A stretch of DNA of 64,000 bases from Arthrobacter sp. FW306-2-2C-D06B (GTDB lineage Bacteria > Actinomycetota > Actinomycetes > Actinomycetales > Micrococcaceae), in contig NZ_CP084560.1 in NCBI RefSeq assembly GCF_021789175.1, positions 4,340,001-4,404,000 on the forward strand, written 5' to 3'. The position numbers and the translations under genes are program-made. This document shows positions 41,068-49,143 of the stretch, piece by piece (position 1 is the first letter of the stretch; the number at the start of each line of letters is the position of its first letter). The notes beneath the pieces are model-generated. The model saw only the letters and a program-made list of their open reading frames with translations, searched no databases and was not told where the DNA came from.

Positions 41068-42972
41068 ATGCAGTTCCACCACCACGGTTACGTGTCCGGC
41101 GACCCCCGAGTCCAAGCGGCCGCCGGCGTCGGCATCGACAGGCCCGCCGAACTTCCCAACGAGGTCGACGTGCTCATCGTGGGCAGCGGACCCGCCGGCA
41201 TGCTCGCCGCCGCGCAGTTGTCACAGTTCCCGGGCGTCACAACCCGGATCGTGGAGCGCCGCCCTGGGAGGCTCGCGATCGGCCAGGCCGACGGGATCCA
41301 GGCCCGGAGCGTGGAGACCTTCCAGGCCTTCGGATTCGCCGAGCGGATCATTGCCGAGGCGTACCGGATCACCGAGATGGCGTTCTGGAAGCCGGACCCC
41401 GCGGATCCCTCGCGCATCATCCGGACCGCCCGCGCCCTCGACGATCCGACAGGAGACATCAGCGAATTCCCGCACCTCATCGTCAACCAGGCGCGCGTGC
41501 TCGACTACTTCGCCGAGTTCATGGCGAACTCCCCCACCCGCATGACTCCCGACTACGGCTACGAGTTCCGCGGCCTCGAGGTCAGCGGTGAGGGCGACTA
41601 CCCCGTCACGGTTACCCTTCTCCACACCGCGGGACCCAACGAAGGCCGGGAGCGCATCGTCCGGGCCAAGTACGTCGTGGGGGCGGATGGCGCCCGGAGC
41701 AAAGTGCGGGAGTCGATCGGCTGCACGCTCGCCGGCGACCAAGCCAACCACGCGTGGGGCGTCATGGACGTCCTTGCCGTCACGGACTTCCCTGATATCC
41801 GCACGAAATGCGCCATCCAGTCGGGCACCGGCGGCAGCATCCTGCTGATTCCGCGCGAAGGCGGCCACCTCTTCCGCATGTACGTCGACCTCGGCGAGGT
41901 GGACCGGAATGACAACCGCTCCGTGCGCAGCACCACGATCGAGCAGATCATCGCCAAGGCGAACGAAATCCTCCACCCCTACACTCTCGATGTCCGCAAC
42001 GTCGCCTGGCATAGCGTTTACGAAGTGGGCCACCGCCTCACCGACCGGTTCGACGACGTCCTGCCGGACGAACGCGGCACCCGCACGCCACGCGTTTTCA
42101 TAACCGGCGACGCCTGCCACACCCACAGCGCCAAAGCCGGGCAGGGCATGAACGTCTCCATGCAGGACGGCTTCAACCTCGCCTGGAAGCTCGGGCACGT
42201 CCTCGAAGGCCGCAGCCCGGAGAGCCTACTGTCCACTTACTCCGCAGAGCGCCAAGTCGTTGCCAAGAACCTCATCGACTTCGACAAAGAGTGGTCCACG
42301 CTCATGGCGAAGAAGCCCGAGGAATTTGAGGACCCCACCGAGCTGGAGAACTTCTACGTGAGCACGGCAGAGTTCCCCGCCGGCTTCATGACCCATTACG
42401 CCCCCTCGCCGCTCGTCGCCGAACCAACTCACCAGGACCTGGCCACAGGATTCACCATCGGCAAGCGCTTCAAGTCCGCGCCGGTGGTGCGCGTCTGCGA
42501 CACCAACCCGCTACAACTCGGCCACCAGGCCAAGGCGGACGGACGGTGGCGCATCTACGTCTTCGCGGACAGCGCACCGGCCGGTTCCTCCGGAGCTGTG
42601 GCGGACTTTGCCGAGTGGATCGCGAACTCGCCGGACTCGCCGCTGGCCTCAACGCCGTCGGGCGCTGACTGTGACGCGTGGTTCGACGTGAAGGTGATCT
42701 ACCAGCAGGAACACACGAGCGTCGACATCGGGGCCGTGCCGGAGGCATTCAAGCCGCAGGTGGGACCGTTCAAGCTCACGTACCTCGAGAACGTCTACGG
42801 CACCGACCCGTCGGCGGACATCTTCGAGTTGCGCGGCCTCGACCGCGGCGGCGTCGTTGTTGTGGTGCGGCCTGACCAGTACGTGGCGAACGTCTTACCC
42901 TTGACCGCGACGGCGGAACTCGCCGCGTTCTTCGCACCCCTCCTTCGATCGGGACGAACCGCGGAAGTGTGA
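41068..42972 (+). CDS. FAD-dependent aromatic hydroxylase (phenol hydroxylase / 3-hydroxybenzoate 4-monooxygenase type)
   Basis: This 634-residue class A flavoprotein monooxygenase has the FAD motif VDVLIVGSGPAGMLAAAQLS at about 33-52, the DG motif (YVVGADGARSKVRESIG), the GD motif (VFITGDACHTHSAKAGQGMNVSMQD) and the C-terminal thioredoxin-like domain of the phenol hydroxylase subgroup. Length and sequence style match MobA-type 3-hydroxybenzoate 4-hydroxylase (about 640 residues). It diverges from the homoprotocatechuate operon and no HpaBC is present, so a 3- or 4-hydroxyphenylacetate hydroxylase feeding HpaD is an attractive inference. Confidence 0.9.
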   Translation: MQFHHHGYVSGDPRVQAAAGVGIDRPAELPNEVDVLIVGSGPAGMLAAAQLSQFPGVTTRIVERRPGRLAIGQADGIQARSVETFQAFGFAERIIAEAYRITEMAFWKPDPADPSRIIRTARALDDPTGDISEFPHLIVNQARVLDYFAEFMANSPTRMTPDYGYEFRGLEVSGEGDYPVTVTLLHTAGPNEGRERIVRAKYVVGADGARSKVRESIGCTLAGDQANHAWGVMDVLAVTDFPDIRTKCAIQSGTGGSILLIPREGGHLFRMYVDLGEVDRNDNRSVRSTTIEQIIAKANEILHPYTLDVRNVAWHSVYEVGHRLTDRFDDVLPDERGTRTPRVFITGDACHTHSAKAGQGMNVSMQDGFNLAWKLGHVLEGRSPESLLSTYSAERQVVAKNLIDFDKEWSTLMAKKPEEFEDPTELENFYVSTAEFPAGFMTHYAPSPLVAEPTHQDLATGFTIGKRFKSAPVVRVCDTNPLQLGHQAKADGRWRIYVFADSAPAGSSGAVADFAEWIANSPDSPLASTPSGADCDAWFDVKVIYQQEHTSVDIGAVPEAFKPQVGPFKLTYLENVYGTDPSADIFELRGLDRGGVVVVVRPDQYVANVLPLTATAELAAFFAPLLRSGRTAEV

Positions 42973-43035
42973 GCTGTTGGCGCGTTCTCGCCTGCGGGAC
43001 CAACACAAGGGTTCATTACTGTCGGTGGCCCGTCG

Positions 43036-43041
43036 TAGGGT
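43036..43041 (+). promoter_or_regulatory. Leaderless -10 element of the alpha/beta hydrolase gene
   Basis: TAGGGT ends six bases before the ATG at 43048, with no ribosome site. Confidence 0.55.
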
Positions 43042-43047
43042 ACCGGC

Positions 43048-43752
43048 ATGGACATCATCTTGGTTCCCGGATTCTGGTTGGACGCTTCTTCGTGGTCGGA
43101 GGTCACGCCGCCGCTCGTTGCTGCGGGGCACACGGTCCACCCGCTCACACTGCCTGGGCTGGAGGCCGTTGATGCCCCAAGATCCGGCATCGGCCTCAGG
43201 GATCACATCGAAGCAGTAGTGGCGGCCATCGACGCCGCGGGCAATCCCGTTGTGCTGGTGGGCCACTCCGGCGGAGGTGCCATCATCCACGGCGCCGTCG
43301 ACGCCCGCCCGGACCGCGTGGTCCGGGCGGTGTACGTGGACAGCGGCCCACTCGGCGAGGGCGGCGTCATCAACGACGAACTGCCTGTTGAGGGAGATTC
43401 CGTGCCGTTGCCGCCATGGGAGCTTTTCGAAGATGAGGACCTCGTGGACCTCAATGACGAACTGCGGGCTGCTTTCCGCGCACGTGCCATCCCGGAACCA
43501 AAGAACGTGACCACCGATAAACAGCGCTTGCACGATGTCCGCCGCTACGACGTCCCGGCCACCATCATCGCGTGCGAGTTCCCCTCGAGCCTGCTCGGAG
43601 AATGGATCGAATCGGGCCACCCCTTCGTGGCCGAGCTCGCGCGCATCAACGACGTCGAATTCATGGATGTGCCCACCGGACACTGGCCCCAGTTCACCAA
43701 GCCGATGGAGCTCGGGAAAGCAATTCTTGCGGCGGTTGAGCGGAAGGGCTAG
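43048..43752 (+). CDS. Alpha/beta hydrolase
   Basis: This 234-residue hydrolase starts MDIILVPGFWLDASSWSEVTP, the oxyanion-loop strand. The nucleophile Ser74 lies in VLVGHSGGGAIIHG and the catalytic His in VPTGHWPQFTKP near the C-terminus. The compact form resembles EstC/methylesterase or salicylate-esterase-like proteins. The substrate is unknown; it follows the flavoprotein hydroxylase but has its own leaderless promoter. The stop overlaps the stop of the converging hypothetical gene. Confidence 0.9.
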   Translation: MDIILVPGFWLDASSWSEVTPPLVAAGHTVHPLTLPGLEAVDAPRSGIGLRDHIEAVVAAIDAAGNPVVLVGHSGGGAIIHGAVDARPDRVVRAVYVDSGPLGEGGVINDELPVEGDSVPLPPWELFEDEDLVDLNDELRAAFRARAIPEPKNVTTDKQRLHDVRRYDVPATIIACEFPSSLLGEWIESGHPFVAELARINDVEFMDVPTGHWPQFTKPMELGKAILAAVERKG

Positions 43753-44150
43753 GGCTGTCTATCCAGCGCAACCGTCGGGTCGACGACTTCGACGACGAAT
43801 AGCGGTTGTCCTGTCTGGGATTGACCGGGAACCCAGACCCGGGCCTCGGCGCCGATGCCCGGGACCTGGGACTGCAGGAGGTCCGGACTGCCCGCTGGTG
43901 GCTTCCATCCAGCTTCGAACGATGCGATGCCCGGCTCGCCCGTTCTGATGGTCAGGGCGAATGACGACACTCCCCCGTCTTCCGAGAGCCCTACATTCCT
44001 GGACGCAACGGTTCCGCGAACTGGCCGGACGGTGGCCCGCATCCAGTTCCAGTTGCCCTGCGCCGCGCGTTCCGGTGCGGCATCTGGACTAATCCGAGGG
44101 ACGAGGTGGACGAGGTGGACGCCCGGGCTGTTTGGAACGCGCGACTCCAT
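43749..44150 (-). CDS. Hypothetical protein
   Basis: The 133-residue protein has no membrane segment. The middle (ASRNVGLSEDGGVSSFALTIRTGEPGIASFEAGWKPPAG) and end (GAEARVWVPGQSQTGQPLFVVEVVD) look like an all-beta fold. The ATG is preceded by TAGGAT plus six bases, the leaderless layout seen elsewhere. I do not recognise a family. Confidence 0.6.
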   Translation of the reverse strand: MESRVPNSPGVHLVHLVPRISPDAAPERAAQGNWNWMRATVRPVRGTVASRNVGLSEDGGVSSFALTIRTGEPGIASFEAGWKPPAGSPDLLQSQVPGIGAEARVWVPGQSQTGQPLFVVEVVDPTVALDRQP

Positions 44151-44156
44151 GCGCCG

Positions 44157-44162
44157 ATCCTA
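44157..44162 (-). promoter_or_regulatory. Leaderless -10 element of the hypothetical gene ending at 43749
   Basis: TAGGAT on the minus strand ends six bases before the ATG at 44150. Confidence 0.5.
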
Positions 44163-44197
44163 GCAAGCCGGAGAGCTGCCAGAGGCGGCCCCAAGCA

Positions 44198-44503
44198 CTA
44201 GCCACCCGCGATGTCCCGCAGGGTTTGCAAGTGTCCGTTCCAGGCTTCGCGTCCGTGAGGGGTCAAACTTGCCGACGTTCGCGGCATTTTCCCGGCAAAG
44301 GACTTCCTGATCTTCACGTAACCAGCCTTCTCCAACGCCGCCAGTTGCTTGCTGAGCACGGAATCGCTGACCTGGATGGCGTCGCGGAGGTCCTTGAAGT
44401 CCAACGATTCAGCGCGGGCCAGCGCTGCCATGATGGAGAAGCGGACCGGAGAATGGATGAGTTCATTGAGCTTGTGGCGGGGATGCTCGGCGGAAAGGCT
44501 CAT
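44198..44503 (-). CDS. Winged-helix DNA-binding protein (HTH_34 type)
   Basis: This 101-residue protein is a single winged helix: HKLNELIHSPVRFSIMAALARAESLDFKDLRDAIQVSDSVLSKQLAALEKAGYVKIRKSFAGKMPRTSASLTPHGREAW matches the PF13601-like pattern with the LTPxGR wing. It is coupled by ATGA overlap to a membrane protein gene upstream on the same strand. Small regulators of this type usually control the operon they sit in. The paired AAGTACTTTCC sites upstream of the membrane gene are the probable target. Confidence 0.9.
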   Translation of the reverse strand: MSLSAEHPRHKLNELIHSPVRFSIMAALARAESLDFKDLRDAIQVSDSVLSKQLAALEKAGYVKIRKSFAGKMPRTSASLTPHGREAWNGHLQTLRDIAGG

Positions 44504-44943
44504 GCGCGCAGTTCGCGGAACGCCGCGGCCATGCCGACGCCAGCCAGGACGATGGCAGCCGGTATGTAGAACCACAAGTTGCCGTCGCGGAAAAGGCTGG
44601 CTCCGATTCCCAGCGCAACCCCATAGAGAGCGAAATAGGCGACGAGGGATGTCAAGAACCGCTTGGTGAACCCTGCTTTGGTGGACCTCTGGAACATGGG
44701 CCAGATGCATGCGGTCGCGGCGCCCCAAATGCCTACGGAAATGGCGAGCAGGGGCGCGCCGTACCCGGTGTAGGAAACGATCTGCATTCCGATCATCAGC
44801 ATGGAGCCCAGGATGGCCAGGCTAGTGAAGACCATTGCCACCGGCCAGGCCGCAGCATTAAGCGAGGTGGCCCCGATCGAAGCGGCTCTGGCAAGGAGTT
44901 CCTGCGCCTCCGCCGGCGACGGACTGCCCGTTGTGTCGTCCAT
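44500..44943 (-). CDS. Four-span membrane protein, hypothetical
   Basis: This 147-residue protein (start MDDTTGSPSPAEAQELL, with GAGAGGAAC upstream) has a short acidic N-terminus and four predicted membrane segments: about 35-55, 60-80, 95-115 and 120-140. It is co-transcribed with a small winged-helix regulator that starts at its stop codon. Such pairs are common in actinobacteria; the function is unknown. Confidence 0.82.
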   Translation of the reverse strand: MDDTTGSPSPAEAQELLARAASIGATSLNAAAWPVAMVFTSLAILGSMLMIGMQIVSYTGYGAPLLAISVGIWGAATACIWPMFQRSTKAGFTKRFLTSLVAYFALYGVALGIGASLFRDGNLWFYIPAAIVLAGVGMAAAFRELRA

Positions 44944-44986
44944 GAATGGGTTCCTCTCCCTGATGGCGTGCGCTTCCAAAAGCATA

Positions 44987-45019
44987 GGAAAGTACTTTCC
45001 ATTTAGTCAAGTACTTTCC
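44987..45019 (-). promoter_or_regulatory. Double operator with AAGTACTTTCC cores
   Basis: GGAAAGTACTTTCC (44987-45000) is a perfect 14-bp palindrome, and AAGTACTTTCC recurs at 45009-45019, 21 bases (two helical turns) away. The pair lies 44 bases upstream of the membrane/winged-helix operon, where a promoter is expected. The operon-encoded winged-helix protein is the likely binder. Confidence 0.72.
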
Positions 45020-45062
45020 TTGGGGCGTCGTCCCATTCGCCCCCTCGCCTGCCTTAGTCGGC

Positions 45063-45995
45063 TTAGCTGCTCGTCGGAGGCTTTCGGTAGCTGTCCACTG
45101 TGGCCCCCAATGCCTCGTCCCAGGGTGTTGCCGTAACAGCCAGCATCTTCTGTGTCTCCGTGGATTCGATGACGAAGGGCATCGTGAATTGGTAGCTAGA
45201 AGCTGAGATCTCGCGCATCATGGGAACGACTGCGCCGAGGCCCAGAAGTAGCCATTGCGGGATCGAGGCGACCCGGCCATTCACGCCCCAGCGCTCATTT
45301 ACCTGCCGCACGATTTCTGTGCGCGGGACGGACGCACTCGGCACATGCCAGGCACGCCCCCAATCGCCCGCGTGGTCTGCAGCAGCGATCAGCGTCGCGG
45401 CAATATCGGGAAGGAAGCTCCAACTGTGCTCGAGTGCGGGATTCCCAACGACGCGCGCCGTCTTCGAGGCCAAGAGTGGTTCGAAAAAACCACCGCCGAG
45501 GTGTGTCGACATCCCCGCAGCGCCAGGACCGAAGTAGTCGCTGGCCCGAACCTCCACGGCCCGGATTTCACCGCGTTCGTGCGCGGCGAGGACTTTCTCC
45601 CAACCCGCCTTACGCACCAGGCCCTTTTTCTCGGTGGTGGCGAGCCGTGAGTGCTCGGTCATCGGGCCGGCCGGCGGTCCGTACGCATAGAGGTTACCCA
45701 TGAGCACAAGCGCGGCCCCGGAATCACGGGCTGCCGTGATCACGGCGTCGAAGATCGGCGGCCAGTCGGCTACCCAGTTGGTGTAAGGCGGGTTGGTGCA
45801 AACGAAGATCGTGGTGGCTCCGCGCGCAGCCTCTGTCACATCGGCCGGGCTGCTGGCGTCCAGCTTCACCGGAGTCGCACCAGGGATCGTAGTGCCACTG
45901 CGCGTGCCGAGTGTTACCTGGTCTCCACGGGCGGAGAGCTGCCTCGCGAGCGTCCCGCCTACCAGTCCCGCGCCGAGGATGAGATGGCTTGCCAC
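45063..45995 (-). CDS. NAD(P)-binding epimerase/dehydratase-like protein (extended SDR)
   Basis: This 310-residue protein opens SHLILGAGLVGGTLARQLSARGDQVTLGTRSG, a Rossmann GxGxxG motif. LVLMGNLYAYGPPAGPMTE replaces the usual SS-x-YG block and VEVRASDYFGPGA follows, as in nucleoside-diphosphate-sugar epimerase relatives. The canonical YxxxK is not obvious, so activity may be lost or different. The GTG start has AGGAGAT upstream and is preferred over an ATG 17 codons earlier. Confidence 0.85.
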   Translation of the reverse strand: MASHLILGAGLVGGTLARQLSARGDQVTLGTRSGTTIPGATPVKLDASSPADVTEAARGATTIFVCTNPPYTNWVADWPPIFDAVITAARDSGAALVLMGNLYAYGPPAGPMTEHSRLATTEKKGLVRKAGWEKVLAAHERGEIRAVEVRASDYFGPGAAGMSTHLGGGFFEPLLASKTARVVGNPALEHSWSFLPDIAATLIAAADHAGDWGRAWHVPSASVPRTEIVRQVNERWGVNGRVASIPQWLLLGLGAVVPMMREISASSYQFTMPFVIESTETQKMLAVTATPWDEALGATVDSYRKPPTSS

Positions 45996-46178
45996 GATGG
46001 TTATCTCCTGAGCTGTCCGGCCATGCGTTGCTGGGTGACACGGCACACCCTACAACACGACGGAACCCATCACCCTTGACAAGATCCGAGCGTGGAATGA
46101 ATGATACGAGCCTCACCAGCTTTGTCCCTACCGGTGGTCAATAGCTGAATTGGTGTCCAACAATGTCGAAAGAGTGCA

Positions 46179-47333
46179 TTGACAGTAATAGTGTGGGCGT
46201 GTTTTTCAGTCGGGTTGCTTGGGTTGCTCCTGAACTGGATGAGTGTGATCGGAACGCTGATTGTGCCACGTCCACTGCACAGCAACCTTTCACGGGTGAC
46301 CCATTTGGTCACTGCGAAAATCTTCTTTGCCATCACAAAACCCGTCACCTCGTACGAAGCGCGTGATCGGATCCTTGCCTGGCAGTCTCCGATGGCGCTC
46401 TTCGTCCGCTTGCTGGTTTGGGTGATCCTGTTCGATCTGTCGTTCAGCCTCCTGCTCCTTCCCTTCGTCGACGGCGACTACTGGCAAGCCTCAAGCGAGG
46501 CCGGCTCCGCGATGTTCACCCTCGGCTACGCTGCGCCATCGAATGTCGGCAATACGGTGTTGGTTTACGTGGCCGCATATACCGGGTTGATTGTCATCGC
46601 TTTGCAGATCGGTTACTTGCCAACCCTCTATGCGGCCTTCAATAGGCGGGAGGCGGAGGTAACGCTCCTGGTATCGCGGGCAGGTTCACCCTCATGGGGA
46701 CCGGAGCTTCTGGTGCGCACACGGTTTGGCATGGCCGCTCAAACCAGTACGAGCGAGCTCAGCGAGCTTTACCAAAGGTGGGAGCGATGGGCCGCGGATG
46801 TAGCCGAGTCACACAGCACCTACCTCACCTTGGTGTGGTTCCGTTCACCTTCACCGCAATCGAACTGGCTCAACTCGCTCCTCAGCGTCATGGACGCGGC
46901 CGCGTTGCAGCTTTCCTTGAGTCCGGGGTCGGCCCCGAGCACCCGGGCGCGGCTGGTCCTTCGGATGGGGTTCACCTGCCTGAATCAAGTGGCCCGGGCT
47001 ATTCGTATCCCGGTCGAGGAAGACCCCGACCCCGATTCCGAACTCAATGTGACTTTCGAAGACTTTCAAGCGGCCGTGGAGCTCATGCGGACCGTCGACT
47101 ACCCGGTTGAGGTGACGGCGGAACAAGCGTGGCCCCACTTCAGGGGCTGGCGCGTCAACTACGAAAAGGTCGCATACGCCCTCGCCTACGCGATCGACGC
47201 CCCGCCATCAATGTGGAGCGGCCCACGACGCTACGCTTCGGAGCCGATCATGCCGCACCGGCCGAAGAACCGCACCTCCAAGGACGTCAAGCCAGACGAC
47301 CCGCAAATGATTGCCCAGAGGAAGACACGGTGA
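46179..47333 (+). CDS. Channel-like membrane protein with degenerate K+ filter motif
   Basis: This protein of about 384 residues has hydrophobic segments at about 1-28, 75-95 and 128-150 and a long soluble C-terminal part (150-384). The stretch SEAGSAMFTLGYAAPSN just before the third segment resembles a potassium channel pore loop, with TLGYA in place of TVGYG. The soluble region has a conserved-looking ERWAADVAESHSTYLTLVWFRSP. Similar proteins are usually annotated as hypothetical or ion-channel-like. The start is uncertain: TTG at 46179, GTG at 46191 or ATG at 46239 are possible. Confidence 0.68.
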   Translation: MTVIVWACFSVGLLGLLLNWMSVIGTLIVPRPLHSNLSRVTHLVTAKIFFAITKPVTSYEARDRILAWQSPMALFVRLLVWVILFDLSFSLLLLPFVDGDYWQASSEAGSAMFTLGYAAPSNVGNTVLVYVAAYTGLIVIALQIGYLPTLYAAFNRREAEVTLLVSRAGSPSWGPELLVRTRFGMAAQTSTSELSELYQRWERWAADVAESHSTYLTLVWFRSPSPQSNWLNSLLSVMDAAALQLSLSPGSAPSTRARLVLRMGFTCLNQVARAIRIPVEEDPDPDSELNVTFEDFQAAVELMRTVDYPVEVTAEQAWPHFRGWRVNYEKVAYALAYAIDAPPSMWSGPRRYASEPIMPHRPKNRTSKDVKPDDPQMIAQRKTR

Positions 47334-47395
47334 CAGCACAGTGCAAGGATGGCACAACAAATGACGGTTGACCTGCATCGAAGAGGAGAAGCATT

Positions 47396-47839
47396 ATGCC
47401 CATGATCGACGTGTACGCCACCACCGGGACCTTCGCCGACAAACACCAGCTCGCCGCTGATCTGGCGTCGACGGTGATGCGGGTGGAGCAGGTGCCGGAT
47501 ATCCCGATGTTCCGCAAGAACACGGCGGCATTCATCCATGAACTCCCCGAAGGGGATCTGTCGAATGTCGACGGCGACAGCAACTACGTGCGCGTCCAGG
47601 TGCTCACGAACGCGGGTGCATTGAACCGCGAAAAGCAGCTCGCTTTGGTGGAACAGCTCACCGCGCTCGTCGCGACGGCCGCAGGAGATCCGACGTTGCC
47701 CGAACGGACCTGGGTCCTGCTTACGGAAGCGCCCGACGGCGGGTGGGGCCTCAGCGGCCACGCCAACACCAATGAGGAACTCATCGCAGCCGCGCGCGCA
47801 CAGATTGCCTCACTCCAAAGGCAAACCCCGCAGGCCTGA
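47396..47839 (+). CDS. Tautomerase-superfamily protein
   Basis: This 147-residue protein starts MPMIDVYATTGTF, so removal of Met exposes the N-terminal Pro that is the catalytic base of 4-oxalocrotonate tautomerase relatives. The length fits the double-domain members such as cis-CaaD or malonate semialdehyde decarboxylase. It contains Arg and acidic residues near the predicted active site (PMFRKNTAAFIHELPEG). The substrate is unknown. It converges with a carboxymuconolactone-decarboxylase-like gene. Since the hpa cluster lacks HpaF, a tautomerase of this class in trans is worth noting. Confidence 0.82.
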   Translation: MPMIDVYATTGTFADKHQLAADLASTVMRVEQVPDIPMFRKNTAAFIHELPEGDLSNVDGDSNYVRVQVLTNAGALNREKQLALVEQLTALVATAAGDPTLPERTWVLLTEAPDGGWGLSGHANTNEELIAAARAQIASLQRQTPQA

Positions 47840-47860
47840 CTTCGGGGCAGAAACCGGCAG

Positions 47861-47879
47861 CGGGGCGCCAAGCGCCCCG
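47861..47879. terminator. Bidirectional hairpin between tautomerase and CMD genes
   Basis: CGGGGCGC (47861-47868) pairs perfectly with GCGCCCCG (47872-47879) around CAA, midway between two converging genes. Confidence 0.6.
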
Positions 47880-47887
47880 GACTTTGG

Positions 47888-48202
47888 CTACTCGGCGAAC
47901 ACCTGCTTGGCGACCGCCATGGCTGACATCGCCTTCGGCCAGCCCGCGTAGAACGCAAGGTGCGTCATCGCCTCGCTCAATTCGGCCTCGCTCAGTCCGT
48001 TGGCCTTCGCAAGACGCAGGTGCCCGAAAAGCTGTTCGGTGCTGCCGCTCGTCACGAGGCAAGCAACGGTGATGAGGCTCCGGTCACGCTTGGCAAGTTC
48101 GGGCCGTTCCCAGACGTCGGCGAAGAGAACGTCGTCGGTGAGTGAGGCAAGTTTGGGCGAGATGTCTCCGACGAGTTGCTGGGCACGGGATTGTTCGGTC
48201 AT
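47888..48202 (-). CDS. Carboxymuconolactone decarboxylase family protein
   Basis: This 104-residue all-helical CMD-fold protein has ERPELAKRDRSLITVACLV, then STEQLFGHLRLAKANGLSEAELSEAMTHLAFYAGWPKAMSA. The redox CxxC of AhpD-type members is absent, so an antioxidant role is unlikely. It lies 22 bases after an XRE regulator on the same strand, and is probably in its operon. The true substrate of such single-domain CMD proteins is mostly unknown. Confidence 0.9.
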   Translation of the reverse strand: MTEQSRAQQLVGDISPKLASLTDDVLFADVWERPELAKRDRSLITVACLVTSGSTEQLFGHLRLAKANGLSEAELSEAMTHLAFYAGWPKAMSAMAVAKQVFAE

Positions 48203-48223
48203 GGGGTTCTCCTTGTTATTGAT

Positions 48224-49099
48224 TCATATACGGGGGGCGAAGGGTTTGCCTTCGACGCTCTCCACGGGTGCCCAGCTGTCGAGCAGCCGGAGGCCTTCCT
48301 CGGACCGGGAACCCGGTTCGGCGGCATAGATGAGGAGGGTGAGGCCTTCGTCGGTGGTCAGTTGCATGGCCTCGTACGTGAGTTCCAAATCGCCGACAAC
48401 GGGATGCCGAAGGCGCTTGGTGCCGTTGCGGTGGACGAGGACCTCGTGTGAAGCCCAGAGCTGGCGGAAGGGTTCGCTGTGGGTCGCGAGTTCGCCGATG
48501 AGGTCGGTGAGGCCTTTGTCGTAGGGGTGCTTGCCGGCCTCGGCGCGAAGGGTTGCGACCATGCCGCGGGCCATTTCCGGCCAATCGGGATAGAAGTCCC
48601 CGGCGCGTGGGTCCAGGAAAAGGAATCGAGCGGTGTTTCCCGGCCGCCGGGGATCGACGAAGATCGGCACGTAGAGCGCCCGTCCCAGACGGTTGCCAGC
48701 AAGAAAATCGGCTTTGCCGTTCCTAACCCAGGCGGGAGCGACAATCGAGTCGAGTATGCGCTGCATAGCGGGGCGTACGTGGAGCGTCACCGGGCGTGCG
48801 CGGCGGGCCCCGCTGCTGTTGGCCGTGTTGGCGAGATCGTGGAGGTGGGCGTGCTCAACCTCGCTCAGCTGGAGGGTGCGCGCGACTGCGTCGAGAACAC
48901 TCTCCGAGACACCGGAGATATTGCCGCGCTCCATGCGCACGTAGTAGTCCACGCTCACGCCGGCCAGCATTGCAACTTCCTCGCGACGAAGGCCCTTGAC
49001 GCGCCGGTTACGCCCGTAGACGGGAATCCCGGCTTGTTCCGCGGTTACCCGGGCGCGGCGCGACGTCAGGAAGTCCTGCACTTCGGTCCTGTTGTCCAT
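48224..49099 (-). CDS. XRE-family regulator with MmyB-type ligand-binding domain
   Basis: The 291-residue protein has an N-terminal helix-turn-helix (RVKGLRREEVAMLAGVSVDYYVRMERGNISGVSESVLDAVARTLQL). A PAS-like MmyB domain follows (PAWVRNGKADFLAGNRLGRALY to THSEPFRQLWASHEVLVHRNGTKRL), in which a fatty acid or similar ligand binds in homologues. Regulators of this type typically control a neighbouring SDR gene. The SDR at 49144 sits directly upstream on the same strand, and CMD follows. The promoter appears leaderless (TAAGGT five bases before the ATG). Confidence 0.93.
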   Translation of the reverse strand: MDNRTEVQDFLTSRRARVTAEQAGIPVYGRNRRVKGLRREEVAMLAGVSVDYYVRMERGNISGVSESVLDAVARTLQLSEVEHAHLHDLANTANSSGARRARPVTLHVRPAMQRILDSIVAPAWVRNGKADFLAGNRLGRALYVPIFVDPRRPGNTARFLFLDPRAGDFYPDWPEMARGMVATLRAEAGKHPYDKGLTDLIGELATHSEPFRQLWASHEVLVHRNGTKRLRHPVVGDLELTYEAMQLTTDEGLTLLIYAAEPGSRSEEGLRLLDSWAPVESVEGKPFAPRI

Positions 49100-49104
49100 T
49101 CATT

Positions 49105-49110
49105 ACCTTA
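49105..49110 (-). promoter_or_regulatory. Leaderless -10 element of the XRE gene
   Basis: TAAGGT on the minus strand ends five bases before the ATG at 49099. Confidence 0.45.
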
Positions 49111-49143
49111 GTTTCGACGACGGCGACTCACGGCTCCGCCGAT

